IMG/VR virus record: IMGVR_UViG_3300017728_000090 | Span: 1 to 26,589 of that record | DNA: 26,589 bases | Source of the DNA: a virus | Direction: 5' to 3' (one strand) | Shown here: positions 1 through 9,983 of the stretch, piece after piece | Layout of the letters: every line of letters starts with the position of its first letter | Numbering within the stretch: the first letter of the stretch is position 1 | The notes under the pieces: generated by a model | Told to the model about the DNA's origin: nothing | The model's database searches: none | Seen by the model: only the letters and a program-made list of their open reading frames with translations | Position numbers and translations under genes: made by a program

Positions 1-289
1 AGAATAATACAGGCATTCTAGCCACGTTTTTAGGTAATGTTACAAGTTTATATTTCATAACTTGAGTTTCATCAGGCACAGCTTCAACCAAAGGTAAAGC
101 TTCAATAGCTTGACCATAATAATTAGTACCTAATGCATGGTTTACATCCCATAAATTATAATCTATTTCATCGTCAGCTAATGCAAATTGTGTTATGTTA
201 AAAAACTCAGAACCTTGTGCTAAAAGCTCTCTTCCTTTTTTTGTTAGTATTGCATCTACAGTTATTGTTGTTTTGTCTAAATATCCCAT
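1..289 (-). CDS. phage structural protein, 3' part beyond the window
   Basis: The open frame begins with ATG at 287-289 and runs off the left edge, so about 96 N-terminal residues are visible and the stop is not. The protein opens MGYLDKTTITVDAILTKKG and continues with an acidic, mixed alpha/beta-looking sequence. I recall this N-terminus as a conserved virion or tail-associated protein in marine T4-like phages, but that is memory, not a search. A good Shine-Dalgarno (TAAGGAG, complement of about 298-304) precedes the start, and a TATATTTATA box lies about 30 bases upstream. It is therefore probably transcribed as its own late unit downstream of the large tail gene ending at 367. Confidence 0.75.
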   Translation of the reverse strand, partial: MGYLDKTTITVDAILTKKGRELLAQGSEFFNITQFALADDEIDYNLWDVNHALGTNYYGQAIEALPLVEAVPDETQVMKYKLVTLPKNVARMPVLF

Positions 290-319
290 TTGTAATTTCT
301 CCTTACATTTTTACTCGTA

Positions 320-329
320 TATAAATATA
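320..329 (-). promoter_or_regulatory. TATATTTATA box, putative late promoter
   Basis: The minus strand reads TATATTTATA here, in the 77-base gap between the 1544-aa gene and the structural gene starting at 289. The same 10-mer is found at 13357, 14250, 18969 and 25431, all in gaps with the same orientation. It resembles the Bacteroidetes -7 element TAnnTTTG with a final A, and is comparable in AT content to the T4 late box TATAAATA. Promoter function is inferred. Confidence 0.55.
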
Positions 330-366
330 TCTTTTCGATAAAATTAGTTAGTTACTGAAACCTAGT

Positions 367-3300
367 TTACCTAAACCTACCTGTTCTAGGACTAGGTCTA
401 GCCGATACTCGCCCAGATCCTCTCAATGGCCTGGTTCTTACCAATTCTCTATCTCCTGATCCATCGCCTGATGTTAGTACTCTTCCATCTCCGCCTTCTT
501 CAGCTGCTACATATTTGTATGGACTAATTTCATTAAATTCAACAACAGGACCTCCATCAACTGTTTGAGAAGATTCCATATTAAAATCAGAGCCTACTAT
601 TTTACACCCATTATAATATACATTTTTTATAGCCGTTGCCTTATAGTCTTGGAATTCTGCAGACTCTGTTAAAGGGTGAGATGGTAGGGCTTGTCCATTT
701 AAGTTCGAACCAAAATAATCATCTGTCCTATTTGATAATATATGACTTTCAGGTATTGGTCGGCCTAAAGATCTACTAAAGGCTGTTGCAAAATAATATA
801 ATTGTTTTTTTCTTTCAAATGATTTTCTAGAGCTTCCAATAAATGGAATATTAAACTCACTAGTATATTTTCGGTTTAATCCCCATTTGTTGTATCCATC
901 GGTTACATTTGGATTAGAAGATGCCGTATAATTATCTAACGTTCCAGCTCCTTCAAATATTCCAGGTAATAGTGGATGGTTGGATTGGCCTCCAGTTAAA
1001 TATGGTGCGTCGAAATAACTTGTGATAGGTACCGTTTGAATAGATCCAGTTCGTACAAATTTATATTTATCGTTTACTATTGTATTTTGGTGAGGTGGGT
1101 TATTAATTATTGTACCAACAGAATTTCTTTCCCAATAATTATTCCAAACTCGAGCACCATTATTACCAGTTGAATCTGCATTAGATAAATCAACAGTGGT
1201 ATAAATGTATCTAGAGCCTTCATACCTGTGATCGTACAAGTGTGTATAGTCCATTCCACCTTCTAGTTCTCCAACAGTAGTATTTAATAACGCCAAAGCC
1301 TTATCTTTGTTTGACAATGGAGAGTACGCTTTATTTATCTGCTTATTAAGATGCGGAGGAGTTAACATTTGACCGCTTTCTCTACCCTTTCTAGATGTAT
1401 CTGTTTCAGCAATTCCTCTATAAGATTCGCTAAAATAAGACCCAACTTCTGTAGTGTTTCCACTGGCAGATTGTATTCTTAGATTTAACGACCCGCCTAT
1501 AGAAGTTTCTTGAAATTCATTTGTGGCTTTATCTTTAAAATCATAACCAACAATACTTGTACTAGGTCTAGTTCTAACTTTTGGTCTTTCTAATCCATGA
1601 GGTTTAACCAATAAACCTACTTGAGCATTTGCTCTTGCCGGCAATAATTGACGAACTGTTCTAAATAAAGAATCGTCAAAGTATTTTAATATATATAAAA
1701 AATCAAAAAATGAAGGATTGCCAGTATATTTTTTAAAATAGCTTTCCCTTAAGTTTTTTAGAGGTGTATATGATTTTTTAAATTCATCGCTTGGCGATCC
1801 TACAAAGTTATCGTATTGGAATGGTCCAAAGTCATGGGCAATATCTAGTTCTATTTCGTCTTGTGGAGAAAAATAAACTCCTAATCTATTTTCGTCTGTT
1901 GGATTTTTGTCTGCCGAACTAAATTCTTTTTTTGCATCATGAGAAAGATTTCCTCTAAGGGCATTATCTTCTATTCTAATTTTTTCAGAATATGGAGATG
2001 GGCCTATATTTTTAGGGCTTAGTGTATAGTGTCTTTCTTCAAATTCTTCGTATTGAGCAATTCCAGGGTTAGTAAAGTTTCTAAACGTTGCATTTGAATA
2101 TATTTTATTTACTGTTGCTCCAGTAGAATCTATCAATTTAAACCTATGATTATTATTTGAAAGAGCTGTAGATTCTGGATGAGATGAAGATACTATAGAT
2201 CCATTAGAAAAGTCTACCCTATTAAGGTCACACCCTAATGGCCATCTTCCAAGCAATTCTGTAAAAGAACTCGTTTCATTTGTTGTGTTTGCTATTGTTC
2301 GAGGCGCACCAACATGATAATTAAAGTATGATTCAGTTAAATTATTGTGGTATACTCTCCACTCTTGCATAGATCCAGAAAATGTTTTAGTATTGGCTAA
2401 CGAGCTGAACGAATTTCCTAATGTTGCCGTCCAAGTAGCAGAACCTTGATCTCCACCTAAAAATTGTCTCAATGTACTCGCAGTTTCTGCTGTAGGATAA
2501 TCGTCTGACGCGTCTGAACCAGATATTGATTTACCCCAGGCAGAATTTAATACTCTACCATTGTTTGTTGTTCCATCTGTAGTATAGCTTGCACTTAACT
2601 GATGAGACATTCTACCGAACTGACTAAAATCTCCTTGTTTTTTGCAGAATAGTTCATATGTTAAATTTTGGCCGTGATGACTATTTATATTAACAGACTC
2701 AGTAAAAGCATATGCTTCATTAAGTTTACCTGCATCATATCTAGTTAAAGCAATATTCCAATAATCTCCATCAAAAATTGGAGCATATTTTGTAGAAGAA
2801 GTAACAGTTGTTTGTCCGTGACTTCCACTTAATGCAAAAACTATTCTACCATACGGACTATCTGTTGGGGCAGAAGGATTCATAGATCTAGTGTGTTCAG
2901 CTATAATAGATAAACTACCGCTATTCGTGTTCCATAAAACTGTATTATGTTTTAATTTGGAGTTGGCCTTTTTTCCTTGATGAGATAGATCTGGTATTTT
3001 AAATCTAAATTCCACTGTATCAGGGTATCTATCAGGACCTCTTTCAGCTACTGCAACGGCCCAAGGAGCATCAAGATAGGATCCTCCCGTTCCAGAGTGA
3101 CTTTCTATTCTTAAACCATAATTATATCTATCATATATTACCTTTGAATGTCTATTAGGTAGTTTTTGAGGACCACCATATTCATAAATTCTAAGTATTG
3201 TTGAAGGCAATCCATACATAGAAGTAATTGCTCGTATACTTCTTTCAGATCCTTTTGTTTTATAAACATATGGTAAATTATTTAATATTCTTTTCCAAAG

Positions 3301-5001
3301 TTCTTTTGTGATTTCTTCCTTAGAAAAAGATTGACTAGCTTGAGTATTATTTGCATATGTAACAGATTGACTAAAGTCGGCAGTATAATTTGTAGATGTA
3401 GCCCCGTAACTTCCAGAAGAATCTGTTCCCATGGCATATGTCCATAATTCGTCAAAGTCAAATCCTTGGTGAGGGTACCAACCAAAAGACTCTAATACTG
3501 GCTGCACTAAATCCTTAGACAGTCCTTCAAATAATGGGTTTTCTCTATCATGTATTTGGGTCAACTCTTTAACATAGTGGTAAATATAATCAAAGTGTTG
3601 AGACACCATATCAATATATGTTAAAAATTGTAGATTGTTTTCATCTTCGGCAATGTGAGAAGGAATTAGTTTTCTTAAACTATTTTCATTTTCTGCGTCA
3701 AAAATAGACGCAGAATATATTGCTCCTGTTCTATAATATAATTCTTCTCCTGGGTCTAAGCTACCAAACCATTGTTTTGCTTGGTTAGAATTTACCGATG
3801 CAAGTGTATATGGCTCAGTTGAATTTGTTTTTGGCCAAGTAAATGGCCAGTAATCTCCGTAATTGGATGATTGGTGAGAGGCAGACTCATAATATAAATG
3901 TTGCTCAAGTTCGTCAAAAGTGCTTATTACATTAGATTTTAAATTTGTAAATTTAGTTAAGTTGTTTTTATAATACACAGAGCTTGATGCAGCTGTTCCA
4001 GATAGACCAGTTAAATTTGTCGAAACTGAAGCGATTGCTTTATCATAAGATTCTATCTGTTGTAATTTATACTTAAAATTTTCTAATCTTTCGGTTGCGC
4101 TACCAAAATGGATTAAATTAGAAAAGTCTGTCCCAATTATATTAAAATTAAAATTTATTTTTGCATCGCCTAGACTTCCAGTTCTTCTAGATATTCTATC
4201 TAATATTTTATTTCTAACCGTTGGCTGTGTACTAACTAAATCGTCTATAGTTTTCCAACCAGTTGGTGCTGGAGTATCATATTTTAAATCTAATGTAAAA
4301 TCTGCAGGAGCCAGTAAATTTGGTCGTTCTGCTGGAGGGGTGTATTCAACTAGTATAGGTTCAGTTATAGATTCTATTACAGCTTTTACTATCCAAAGTT
4401 CATCTTTTTCTTCAATATTGTTAGGTAAAGGCTCATATAATTTTACAACCAATGAATGAGGCGATTCTGGATATGCTTTATAATCTACTAGCCAATTAAC
4501 TGCCAATAAAGCTTTATTTTCTCCAAAATTTAATCTAATGTCTCTAAAAAAATCTACTTCTACATCAACTAAATCTGGGTTTTGATCTCTACGACCAAAG
4601 GCCAAAAATTCTTCTGCTAAAAAATTGTTTTCTGGGTCAGATGGTCGCAATCTTATTTCAGTACGGCTATTCGATATTTCATCAACAATTAACGTTGTTG
4701 TATTATTACCAACAATATTTCTAAAAAAATTGTATTGTATATTAAATTTACCAGACCTGTAGCCTAAATTTCGTATATCGTTATGTATATCTAATTTAAT
4801 AGTTGGAGATTGATTTTTAGTATCTTCTTGATTAACAGACCAATTAGAAATATTGTACGCGCTTTCAATTACATTGTCACCGCTTAATACGTGCAATTCA
4901 ACATAGTCATCAAATAAACCTGTACCAAAATTAGTAAATATCGGCCTACTCTTTATAAGCTTAATGTCTTTAGGATCGTATGTATTTATTCTTGTAGCCA
5001 T
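367..5001 (-). CDS. large baseplate/tail protein with LamG-like domain
   Basis: A 1544-aa protein, the largest in the window, with ATG at 4999-5001 and an AGGAG about 12 bases upstream. It starts 7 bases after the Ig-domain gene and ends the baseplate cluster. The N-terminal ~550 residues are mixed alpha/beta. Around residues 579-610 lies a conserved-looking stretch, KGSERSIRAITSMYG followed by TILRIYEYGGP, which I associate with large tail proteins of marine myoviruses. Residues ~655-890 look like a LamG/concanavalin sandwich: VEFRFKIPDL, then DGDYWNIALTR, then FSGSMQEWRVYHN. Such domains usually bind glycans. The C-terminus is Arg/Gly/Ser-rich. By position it could be gp7- or gp10-like, or a P2 gpI-like tail protein; the exact equivalent is not certain. 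Structural role is strongly supported by context. Confidence 0.75.
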   Translation of the reverse strand: MATRINTYDPKDIKLIKSRPIFTNFGTGLFDDYVELHVLSGDNVIESAYNISNWSVNQEDTKNQSPTIKLDIHNDIRNLGYRSGKFNIQYNFFRNIVGNNTTTLIVDEISNSRTEIRLRPSDPENNFLAEEFLAFGRRDQNPDLVDVEVDFFRDIRLNFGENKALLAVNWLVDYKAYPESPHSLVVKLYEPLPNNIEEKDELWIVKAVIESITEPILVEYTPPAERPNLLAPADFTLDLKYDTPAPTGWKTIDDLVSTQPTVRNKILDRISRRTGSLGDAKINFNFNIIGTDFSNLIHFGSATERLENFKYKLQQIESYDKAIASVSTNLTGLSGTAASSSVYYKNNLTKFTNLKSNVISTFDELEQHLYYESASHQSSNYGDYWPFTWPKTNSTEPYTLASVNSNQAKQWFGSLDPGEELYYRTGAIYSASIFDAENENSLRKLIPSHIAEDENNLQFLTYIDMVSQHFDYIYHYVKELTQIHDRENPLFEGLSKDLVQPVLESFGWYPHQGFDFDELWTYAMGTDSSGSYGATSTNYTADFSQSVTYANNTQASQSFSKEEITKELWKRILNNLPYVYKTKGSERSIRAITSMYGLPSTILRIYEYGGPQKLPNRHSKVIYDRYNYGLRIESHSGTGGSYLDAPWAVAVAERGPDRYPDTVEFRFKIPDLSHQGKKANSKLKHNTVLWNTNSGSLSIIAEHTRSMNPSAPTDSPYGRIVFALSGSHGQTTVTSSTKYAPIFDGDYWNIALTRYDAGKLNEAYAFTESVNINSHHGQNLTYELFCKKQGDFSQFGRMSHQLSASYTTDGTTNNGRVLNSAWGKSISGSDASDDYPTAETASTLRQFLGGDQGSATWTATLGNSFSSLANTKTFSGSMQEWRVYHNNLTESYFNYHVGAPRTIANTTNETSSFTELLGRWPLGCDLNRVDFSNGSIVSSSHPESTALSNNNHRFKLIDSTGATVNKIYSNATFRNFTNPGIAQYEEFEERHYTLSPKNIGPSPYSEKIRIEDNALRGNLSHDAKKEFSSADKNPTDENRLGVYFSPQDEIELDIAHDFGPFQYDNFVGSPSDEFKKSYTPLKNLRESYFKKYTGNPSFFDFLYILKYFDDSLFRTVRQLLPARANAQVGLLVKPHGLERPKVRTRPSTSIVGYDFKDKATNEFQETSIGGSLNLRIQSASGNTTEVGSYFSESYRGIAETDTSRKGRESGQMLTPPHLNKQINKAYSPLSNKDKALALLNTTVGELEGGMDYTHLYDHRYEGSRYIYTTVDLSNADSTGNNGARVWNNYWERNSVGTIINNPPHQNTIVNDKYKFVRTGSIQTVPITSYFDAPYLTGGQSNHPLLPGIFEGAGTLDNYTASSNPNVTDGYNKWGLNRKYTSEFNIPFIGSSRKSFERKKQLYYFATAFSRSLGRPIPESHILSNRTDDYFGSNLNGQALPSHPLTESAEFQDYKATAIKNVYYNGCKIVGSDFNMESSQTVDGGPVVEFNEISPYKYVAAEEGGDGRVLTSGDGSGDRELVRTRPLRGSGRVSARPSPRTGRFR

Positions 5002-5008
5002 ATATACT

Positions 5009-6385
5009 CTAGAGCTCCTGATCTTTATATGTTATTTTATCTACTTCGTTGGTTCCTTGGAAGTCAAAACCTGTCGATGATTTGTGAGAGTTAAATTCAT
5101 CAACGCTATTAAACTTAATAGTTGGTTTTCCTGATTCTATAAAGAATATATAAGAGGTAGAGTCTTGATAATACTTTCCAATTGCCCTAGATCTAGATTT
5201 ATTTGCACTAGACTGAGCGATTGAACTAGCTTTAGAAATTAATGTTTTAGCTTGATTTGTTGACTTAGGTAAATCTTTACCTTTATAAAAGTTTGGTTCC
5301 TGATTAGATTCTACCCATTGATTTCCGTTCCATTCAGCTAAAAACCATCGACCATCTTCTGGGTCAAAATCAAAGTAATCATCAAATTGACTAAATTGTT
5401 CATCGTGGTCAACATCTCTAACAAGCGCTCCGGTTGGTAAGTTATTTTCGTCTAACTCCCGTAATAATCCTCCAAGCGGGTTTAAAAATAATGTTTGGCT
5501 AAAAACGCTACCTTTTTCGTTGGAAACTTCACAAGTATATCTACCTCGTTGTTGTAGTTGTACATTATATAATCGTAATACAGGAGAATTTCCAATAACT
5601 GAACCATTTGCAGATCCTATACCGTCTGCAGTAAATCTCCAAGTATATGTTAATCCTTCATCAATACGTTGTCCGTCATCGTCTATAAAACTATAAGCGT
5701 CAACCCAAAATGCTACGTTATTGTTTGAAGGCAATTGATAACTTGTTTCTCCTATTTCAGGCAAAGTCTGTATAGTATATCCATCACTTCTAGTACCATC
5801 TAATAATCCATATCCTGGATAACATTGTACTCCTATAATAGTTGGAGCTTTATTTGGGCCGTCTAATGGCTTAGGTTGTATTGCTAATTCAGAAATTTCA
5901 GTGTCAACTATTCTTTTAAAATTTGCGTCTTCAAATACAAATCTAGCATTAGCAACTATCATGTTTTCGCCGAGCTCTTCGCTTTCCTCTGTAGAAATTA
6001 TTACTCCTGTGGTTGTTCTGTTTACTTTTTCAGTTGGTATTTGTATATTTCCGTCTTCATCTCCTTCGTCTGAGGCTATTCTATTTTTATTTGCGGGTTT
6101 TACAGATATTGAACCAAGTGAATAGTCGAAATCTGATCTAAATTCATATTCTGACCTAGATTCTTTTAATGCCTCTATTTTAGCAGATCTTGCAAACGGA
6201 GTATATGTTTCTTCTATAACTTCAAACCTGTCGTCTGTGTTAGGTTTTTTCCTGACTATTTTTCTAGGCGCGTACTTATTTCCTCTAGGCAGTATTGGGC
6301 TAGTTGGAAATTTTGGTTTTCTTCTTTTACTGGCATTTGACCTCTTAGGACTGGTGCTCCTTTTATTTGATTTACTATACGCCAT
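5009..6385 (-). CDS. virion protein with Ig-like domain
   Basis: A 458-aa protein whose start overlaps the stop of the preceding 388-aa gene as TAATG, so the two are translationally coupled. The N-terminus (residues ~5-47) is strongly basic and disordered-looking, rich in Lys/Arg/Ser. Residues ~180-303 form an immunoglobulin-like domain: LTYTWRF with the core Trp at 249, and GRYTCEVSNEKGS with the tyrosine-corner Tyr283 and Cys285. The usual partner cysteine is absent (FWVDA at the equivalent strand), so no domain disulfide is expected. Ig-like domains are common accessories on phage tails and capsids, where they are thought to help weak carbohydrate binding. The remainder, including a short WFLAEWNGNQWVESN segment, is unassigned. 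Tail or baseplate location is inferred from neighbours. Confidence 0.7.
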   Translation of the reverse strand: MAYSKSNKRSTSPKRSNASKRRKPKFPTSPILPRGNKYAPRKIVRKKPNTDDRFEVIEETYTPFARSAKIEALKESRSEYEFRSDFDYSLGSISVKPANKNRIASDEGDEDGNIQIPTEKVNRTTTGVIISTEESEELGENMIVANARFVFEDANFKRIVDTEISELAIQPKPLDGPNKAPTIIGVQCYPGYGLLDGTRSDGYTIQTLPEIGETSYQLPSNNNVAFWVDAYSFIDDDGQRIDEGLTYTWRFTADGIGSANGSVIGNSPVLRLYNVQLQQRGRYTCEVSNEKGSVFSQTLFLNPLGGLLRELDENNLPTGALVRDVDHDEQFSQFDDYFDFDPEDGRWFLAEWNGNQWVESNQEPNFYKGKDLPKSTNQAKTLISKASSIAQSSANKSRSRAIGKYYQDSTSYIFFIESGKPTIKFNSVDEFNSHKSSTGFDFQGTNEVDKITYKDQEL

Positions 6386-7551
6386 TATTTAGACACCTTA
6401 AAAATATAGTCATTATCAAATATAGATTGGCTAGTCGGGTATTCATACTCTCCTCCAACAGACTTAAATACAAATTTATATCTTCTTTCTGGATAGAATT
6501 GGTCCATCCAAAGATTAAAATAATTTCCTCTATTATCTGCGCTAAGCTTCGTTCCTGGATTATCAAACGGTATAACTACTTCATCTGTCACGTAATCTCT
6601 AACAGAATAAAAAGATTGAGAAGGTAATCGATTGTTTGTTAGCGCAGCAGAAACTGTATCATATGTTTTAGCAGGAAATTTTTCTCTTACTACTAAATTA
6701 AATCTTTCTCTAGAGTTTCGCTCGTATGCGTGTTTCATATTTTTAATATCAACAATACTTTCAGTTTGAACAGTATCTAAAACGTTTAATGTTGATGATA
6801 CTAAATCTTCTCTCCAAATTACTTCTAATTTAGGTTGATATACTGTATGTGTATCAGTAGAAAAAAACTGTAGACTACCGTAAGGTTTTCCATTTCTTTC
6901 TTCATCAGCAGAACCACCATGGGACCCGCTTCTAAGAATTATAAATCCATCTTGTTTATATGTGCCATCAAACCATGAATTAACTATATCAGTAACATCT
7001 ATTCTTAGGTCCGTTGTTTCGTAATTAAAAGATTGGGTGGCTGTAGCAATAGAAGTATACCAGTTTCCACCACCAACAGTTGTTGAATAAGATCCTGTAG
7101 ATCCTGCAGCAAGTTGACTTCCACTTGTCCATTCTGTGCCAATGTAGTTTTTACCATCTTTAAACGTCCAACTAGCTCCTTCTTTAAGTTGTGTTATATC
7201 TCCATCAAATGTTCTAGATATTCGTCTACCTTTACCCATTAGCCAAGATCCACTTACTGGAAAGACTTGTATTCCATATTGATAATCTATTGAAGAAGCT
7301 TGTAGTGTATATAAATTTAGCACGTATTTTGGTGATGCCATGCCCACATAAGTACCAATAACTCCTGTCGATAAAGATTGAGATACATTATCTAAATCAA
7401 AATCAATTAATATTCTACTATTAAATGTATTTGCTGTATTAGACGCCGAAACAATTTTTGATATTTCTAATACTTCGTCTATTCCTGTATTCATACTAGA
7501 AGTCGACTCATATATCGTTGTATCTCGGTTTGCTTTTATTGAGTATATCAT
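6385..7551 (-). CDS. DNRLRE-like structural protein of the baseplate cluster
   Basis: A 388-aa protein with a clear Shine-Dalgarno (AGGAGATAAAAC then ATG). The N-terminal ~240 residues resemble the DNRLRE beta-sandwich seen in bacterial surface proteins: an opening IKANRDTTIYES, then SRILIDFDLD, DLRIDVTDIVNSW and YQPKLEVIWRED. Between these lie Gly/Ser/Thr-rich strands. A second part (~245-388) has ISIVDIKNM-like helical and aromatic sequence and ends FDNDYIFKVSK. It sits between the gp6-like wedge gene and the Ig-domain gene, so a role as baseplate periphery or fibre-attachment protein is likely. I cannot match it to a specific T4 gene product. The gene shares its last base with the next start (TAATG). 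Confidence 0.6.
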   Translation of the reverse strand: MIYSIKANRDTTIYESTSSMNTGIDEVLEISKIVSASNTANTFNSRILIDFDLDNVSQSLSTGVIGTYVGMASPKYVLNLYTLQASSIDYQYGIQVFPVSGSWLMGKGRRISRTFDGDITQLKEGASWTFKDGKNYIGTEWTSGSQLAAGSTGSYSTTVGGGNWYTSIATATQSFNYETTDLRIDVTDIVNSWFDGTYKQDGFIILRSGSHGGSADEERNGKPYGSLQFFSTDTHTVYQPKLEVIWREDLVSSTLNVLDTVQTESIVDIKNMKHAYERNSRERFNLVVREKFPAKTYDTVSAALTNNRLPSQSFYSVRDYVTDEVVIPFDNPGTKLSADNRGNYFNLWMDQFYPERRYKFVFKSVGGEYEYPTSQSIFDNDYIFKVSK

Positions 7552-7561
7552 GTTTTATCTC

Positions 7562-9445
7562 CTAGTAGCTTACAACCCTACCTCTAATATCTTTATCCGG
7601 GTATTTTACCTCGAATATTGCTGGATCTTGAGATGGATATATTATTTTGTTTTTTGTTGCTGCTGGAATATCATAAAAGTTTCCAGAATATCCAGAAGAT
7701 CTATCAAACTTACAGTGAAATTGTAAATCTATCACAGTTTGTACACCTTCTATTTTATCTAATTCTGTTGCAACATTTCCCGTAAATATTGGTTCATTAA
7801 ATTGCCATTTATCTATGTCAAATATTTCTTTAAGTTTAAAAATACACCGTGCTAAAACTTCTTTTCCTTGATAACCAGGAAGAGGAACTATTGAAAAGTC
7901 TATTCCTATGTTTATAATAAAACCATCTTTGATATTAATAGCGTCAGTCAACATTCTAAATTTACTTAAATAGTTTCTTAAATTTTCTTTAGTGACAATA
8001 TTTAAATCAGATAATTGCTTGCTTGAATTGTATCCTAGCACATAGCAATTGATGGCTAACGGGTTATCTATTGTTCCAGCAGTTTTTGGATTTTCTTGCT
8101 CATCTTGTATTAAATATGCTTTAGATACATTTCCAAATCTAGGCGGTAAAGAATATATTCTAGCTAAAAAGTCTTCTCTAGTTACGGCTCTATTTTGAGC
8201 AGCGAAAAAAGCTATTGCGTTTTGTCTAATTTCTTCATTAGTTTCAGCAGATTTTCCGCCTTTCGCTGGCCTAGGATTATTTGCAGCTACTGAACCTTTT
8301 ACAAAGTTTATTGTTTGTGTTGTTAATCCATCTTCATCTAAAGAAAAAGATATTGTTTCAATATCGGTTAGCGTTCCTGCTCTTACGTTTGACGATACTC
8401 CTCCTCCAACTAAATATTTTACAGTTAAATCAGTATTTGCAGGAGCTTGTCCATATGCTCTAGTAAACATTGTATTTGATGGATCCCATGCATTATCAAT
8501 CTGAGAAACGTTTCCATATGGCAAAGCTAATCCAACATTATCAGGGTTTGGAACTATTAATTCATCTGCTTGTCCTGAGTTTCCAGCACCAAACAAAATT
8601 TCTGTTTTCATATCTGGTCGAACATTAGTAACAAATCTTCTAGCTGTTCTCCTAAGTTTTAGTAGGTATGGGGTTTGATCTTTGAATTGAGATAATTCTT
8701 CGTCTTGAAGGGCCGTGTTTTGTACTTCTACAAAGGCTGTTTCTTGTGCTAAATAGTCTACTTCATGGTATTTATTTCCATCAGTATCATTTATACGTAA
8801 TATTTCTATAACGTTTTCGTCTAATAAAAGTCTTTTATCAAATTTTACAGGACTTTCGAAGGTAAATGAGGCCTCTTTTTCTTGTCCAGATTTTGCATAA
8901 ACAGATTTTTTAAGTAAAAAACTTTCAGGATTACCATTAGAATCTATTTTATAAATTGATATGTCCGTTGGGTCTAAAGAACTGCTAAATGTAAAATCTA
9001 TGGGTTGAGTTGTAAAAAAGCTAATATTTCCTTGTGTAGGTGCGTTAACAACCATTCCTTCGTCTATAACTGGAGCATAATTAAAATTAGGGCGAACGTT
9101 TTCTCCTGAGCCCAATGGTGGTAGTAATAAAAATATATCTAATTCTACCGTGGCAGCTACTGTTGGCTTAACTTTATAACCTAATCCTTTTGCTATTTGA
9201 ACTAAATTACTTTTTTCTTGAGCCTCTGTTATTAAGCTTTCTCTTAATTGATTATCTATATAATAAGAAAGAACATCTCCAACGTAAGACGCCATTTCTA
9301 TAAAAATCATTGATGGAGATGACTCGTTAAAATCATTAAAAATATCTGGAAAATAAGTTTTAGAAAAATCTATAAGCTTATCCCTATATTGTGTAAAGTC
9401 TTTATTTAAATAACGTAAATCTTTTTTTGCTGTTTGTAATGCCAT
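7562..9445 (-). CDS. baseplate wedge protein, gp6/gpJ-like
   Basis: A 627-aa protein of the gp6 / P2 gpJ / Mu gp47 family, which forms the ring of wedges in contractile-tail baseplates. Features supporting this are the helical N-terminus with DFNESSPSMIFIEMASYVGD and YYIDNQLRESLI (the family asks for a full-length bilayer of helices before a beta domain), VQIAKGLGYKV, and the central stretch NEEIRQNAIAFFAAQNRAVT followed by REDFLARIYSLP, which is the most characteristic part. The C-terminal domain (from ~480) is alpha/beta with DKIEGVQTVIDLQF. T4 gp6 is of similar length. The gene follows the gp25-like gene by one base, the order usually seen in contractile tail operons (gp25 then gp6/J). Confidence 0.88.
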   Translation of the reverse strand: MALQTAKKDLRYLNKDFTQYRDKLIDFSKTYFPDIFNDFNESSPSMIFIEMASYVGDVLSYYIDNQLRESLITEAQEKSNLVQIAKGLGYKVKPTVAATVELDIFLLLPPLGSGENVRPNFNYAPVIDEGMVVNAPTQGNISFFTTQPIDFTFSSSLDPTDISIYKIDSNGNPESFLLKKSVYAKSGQEKEASFTFESPVKFDKRLLLDENVIEILRINDTDGNKYHEVDYLAQETAFVEVQNTALQDEELSQFKDQTPYLLKLRRTARRFVTNVRPDMKTEILFGAGNSGQADELIVPNPDNVGLALPYGNVSQIDNAWDPSNTMFTRAYGQAPANTDLTVKYLVGGGVSSNVRAGTLTDIETISFSLDEDGLTTQTINFVKGSVAANNPRPAKGGKSAETNEEIRQNAIAFFAAQNRAVTREDFLARIYSLPPRFGNVSKAYLIQDEQENPKTAGTIDNPLAINCYVLGYNSSKQLSDLNIVTKENLRNYLSKFRMLTDAINIKDGFIINIGIDFSIVPLPGYQGKEVLARCIFKLKEIFDIDKWQFNEPIFTGNVATELDKIEGVQTVIDLQFHCKFDRSSGYSGNFYDIPAATKNKIIYPSQDPAIFEVKYPDKDIRGRVVSY

Positions 9446-9446
9446 A

Positions 9447-9983
9447 TTAGTCTGCCTTAATTTCTAATACAATGGTTCTTTCGTCTAAAGTATTATTTAA
9501 TAATCCCACTGTTAATTGTACTGATATTCCATGTAACCTATCAACAAAAGCCTGTGATCCAGCTGGAGATTGCGGAACAATTACATCTAGCTTTGATATG
9601 TTTATATATGGTAGCCAAAATTTAATGGCTTCCTCTATTTCTAATTTTATTTTTTCTCGTAATTCAGGAAAATGCGGTTCAAATAAGTATCTGCGAATAT
9701 TTGTACCAAAATTTGGATGCATTACTCTTTCGCCTTTTAGAGTTAAAATTAAATTTTTTAAATTGGTAACTGCTTGGTCAATTGACAAATAATTTAAATC
9801 GAATAATTTTCCACTTTTTTCTGTAAAAGGTAAACTCAAACCAAGAGATATATCATTTTCAAAATCCATAGGCTCTAGAGTAAACTCTTCTCTTCCTGGC
9901 CCAGGTTGATTTCCTCTTTTTACAATTCGACCTTTTCCAGGATCTATTTGTACGTTATATTCGTTATCAATTATTTTTTTCAT
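9447..9983 (-). CDS. baseplate wedge protein, gp25-like
   Basis: A 178-aa protein with the gp25/GPW fold. The diagnostic segment is residues ~67-115: DQAVTNLKNLILTLKGERVM, followed by HPNFGTNIRRYLFEP and then EIEEAIKFWLPYI. This matches the family pattern in which an N-terminal helix is followed by a GER.M.P.FG..L...LFEP signature. T4 gp25 is shorter (about 130 aa), and the extra residues here are a basic N-terminal tail of ~45 residues. It acts in the baseplate wedge beside gp6. Its ATG directly abuts the TAG of the upstream gene, indicating coupled translation. Confidence 0.9.
   Translation of the reverse strand: MKKIIDNEYNVQIDPGKGRIVKRGNQPGPGREEFTLEPMDFENDISLGLSLPFTEKSGKLFDLNYLSIDQAVTNLKNLILTLKGERVMHPNFGTNIRRYLFEPHFPELREKIKLEIEEAIKFWLPYINISKLDVIVPQSPAGSQAFVDRLHGISVQLTVGLLNNTLDERTIVLEIKAD

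Noticed and set aside
320-329. T4-type TATAAATA late promoter on the plus strand
   Set aside because: The plus-strand reading would drive transcription away from all genes; the minus-strand reading TATATTTATA fits gene direction.
5901-6627. Plus-strand open frames at 5901-6125 and 6367-6627 (and others at 9472, 12581, 13813, 15740, 17352, 19211, 21412)
   Set aside because: They lie opposite well-supported minus-strand genes, lack ribosome sites and show no domain; AT-rich and biased codon use explains them.
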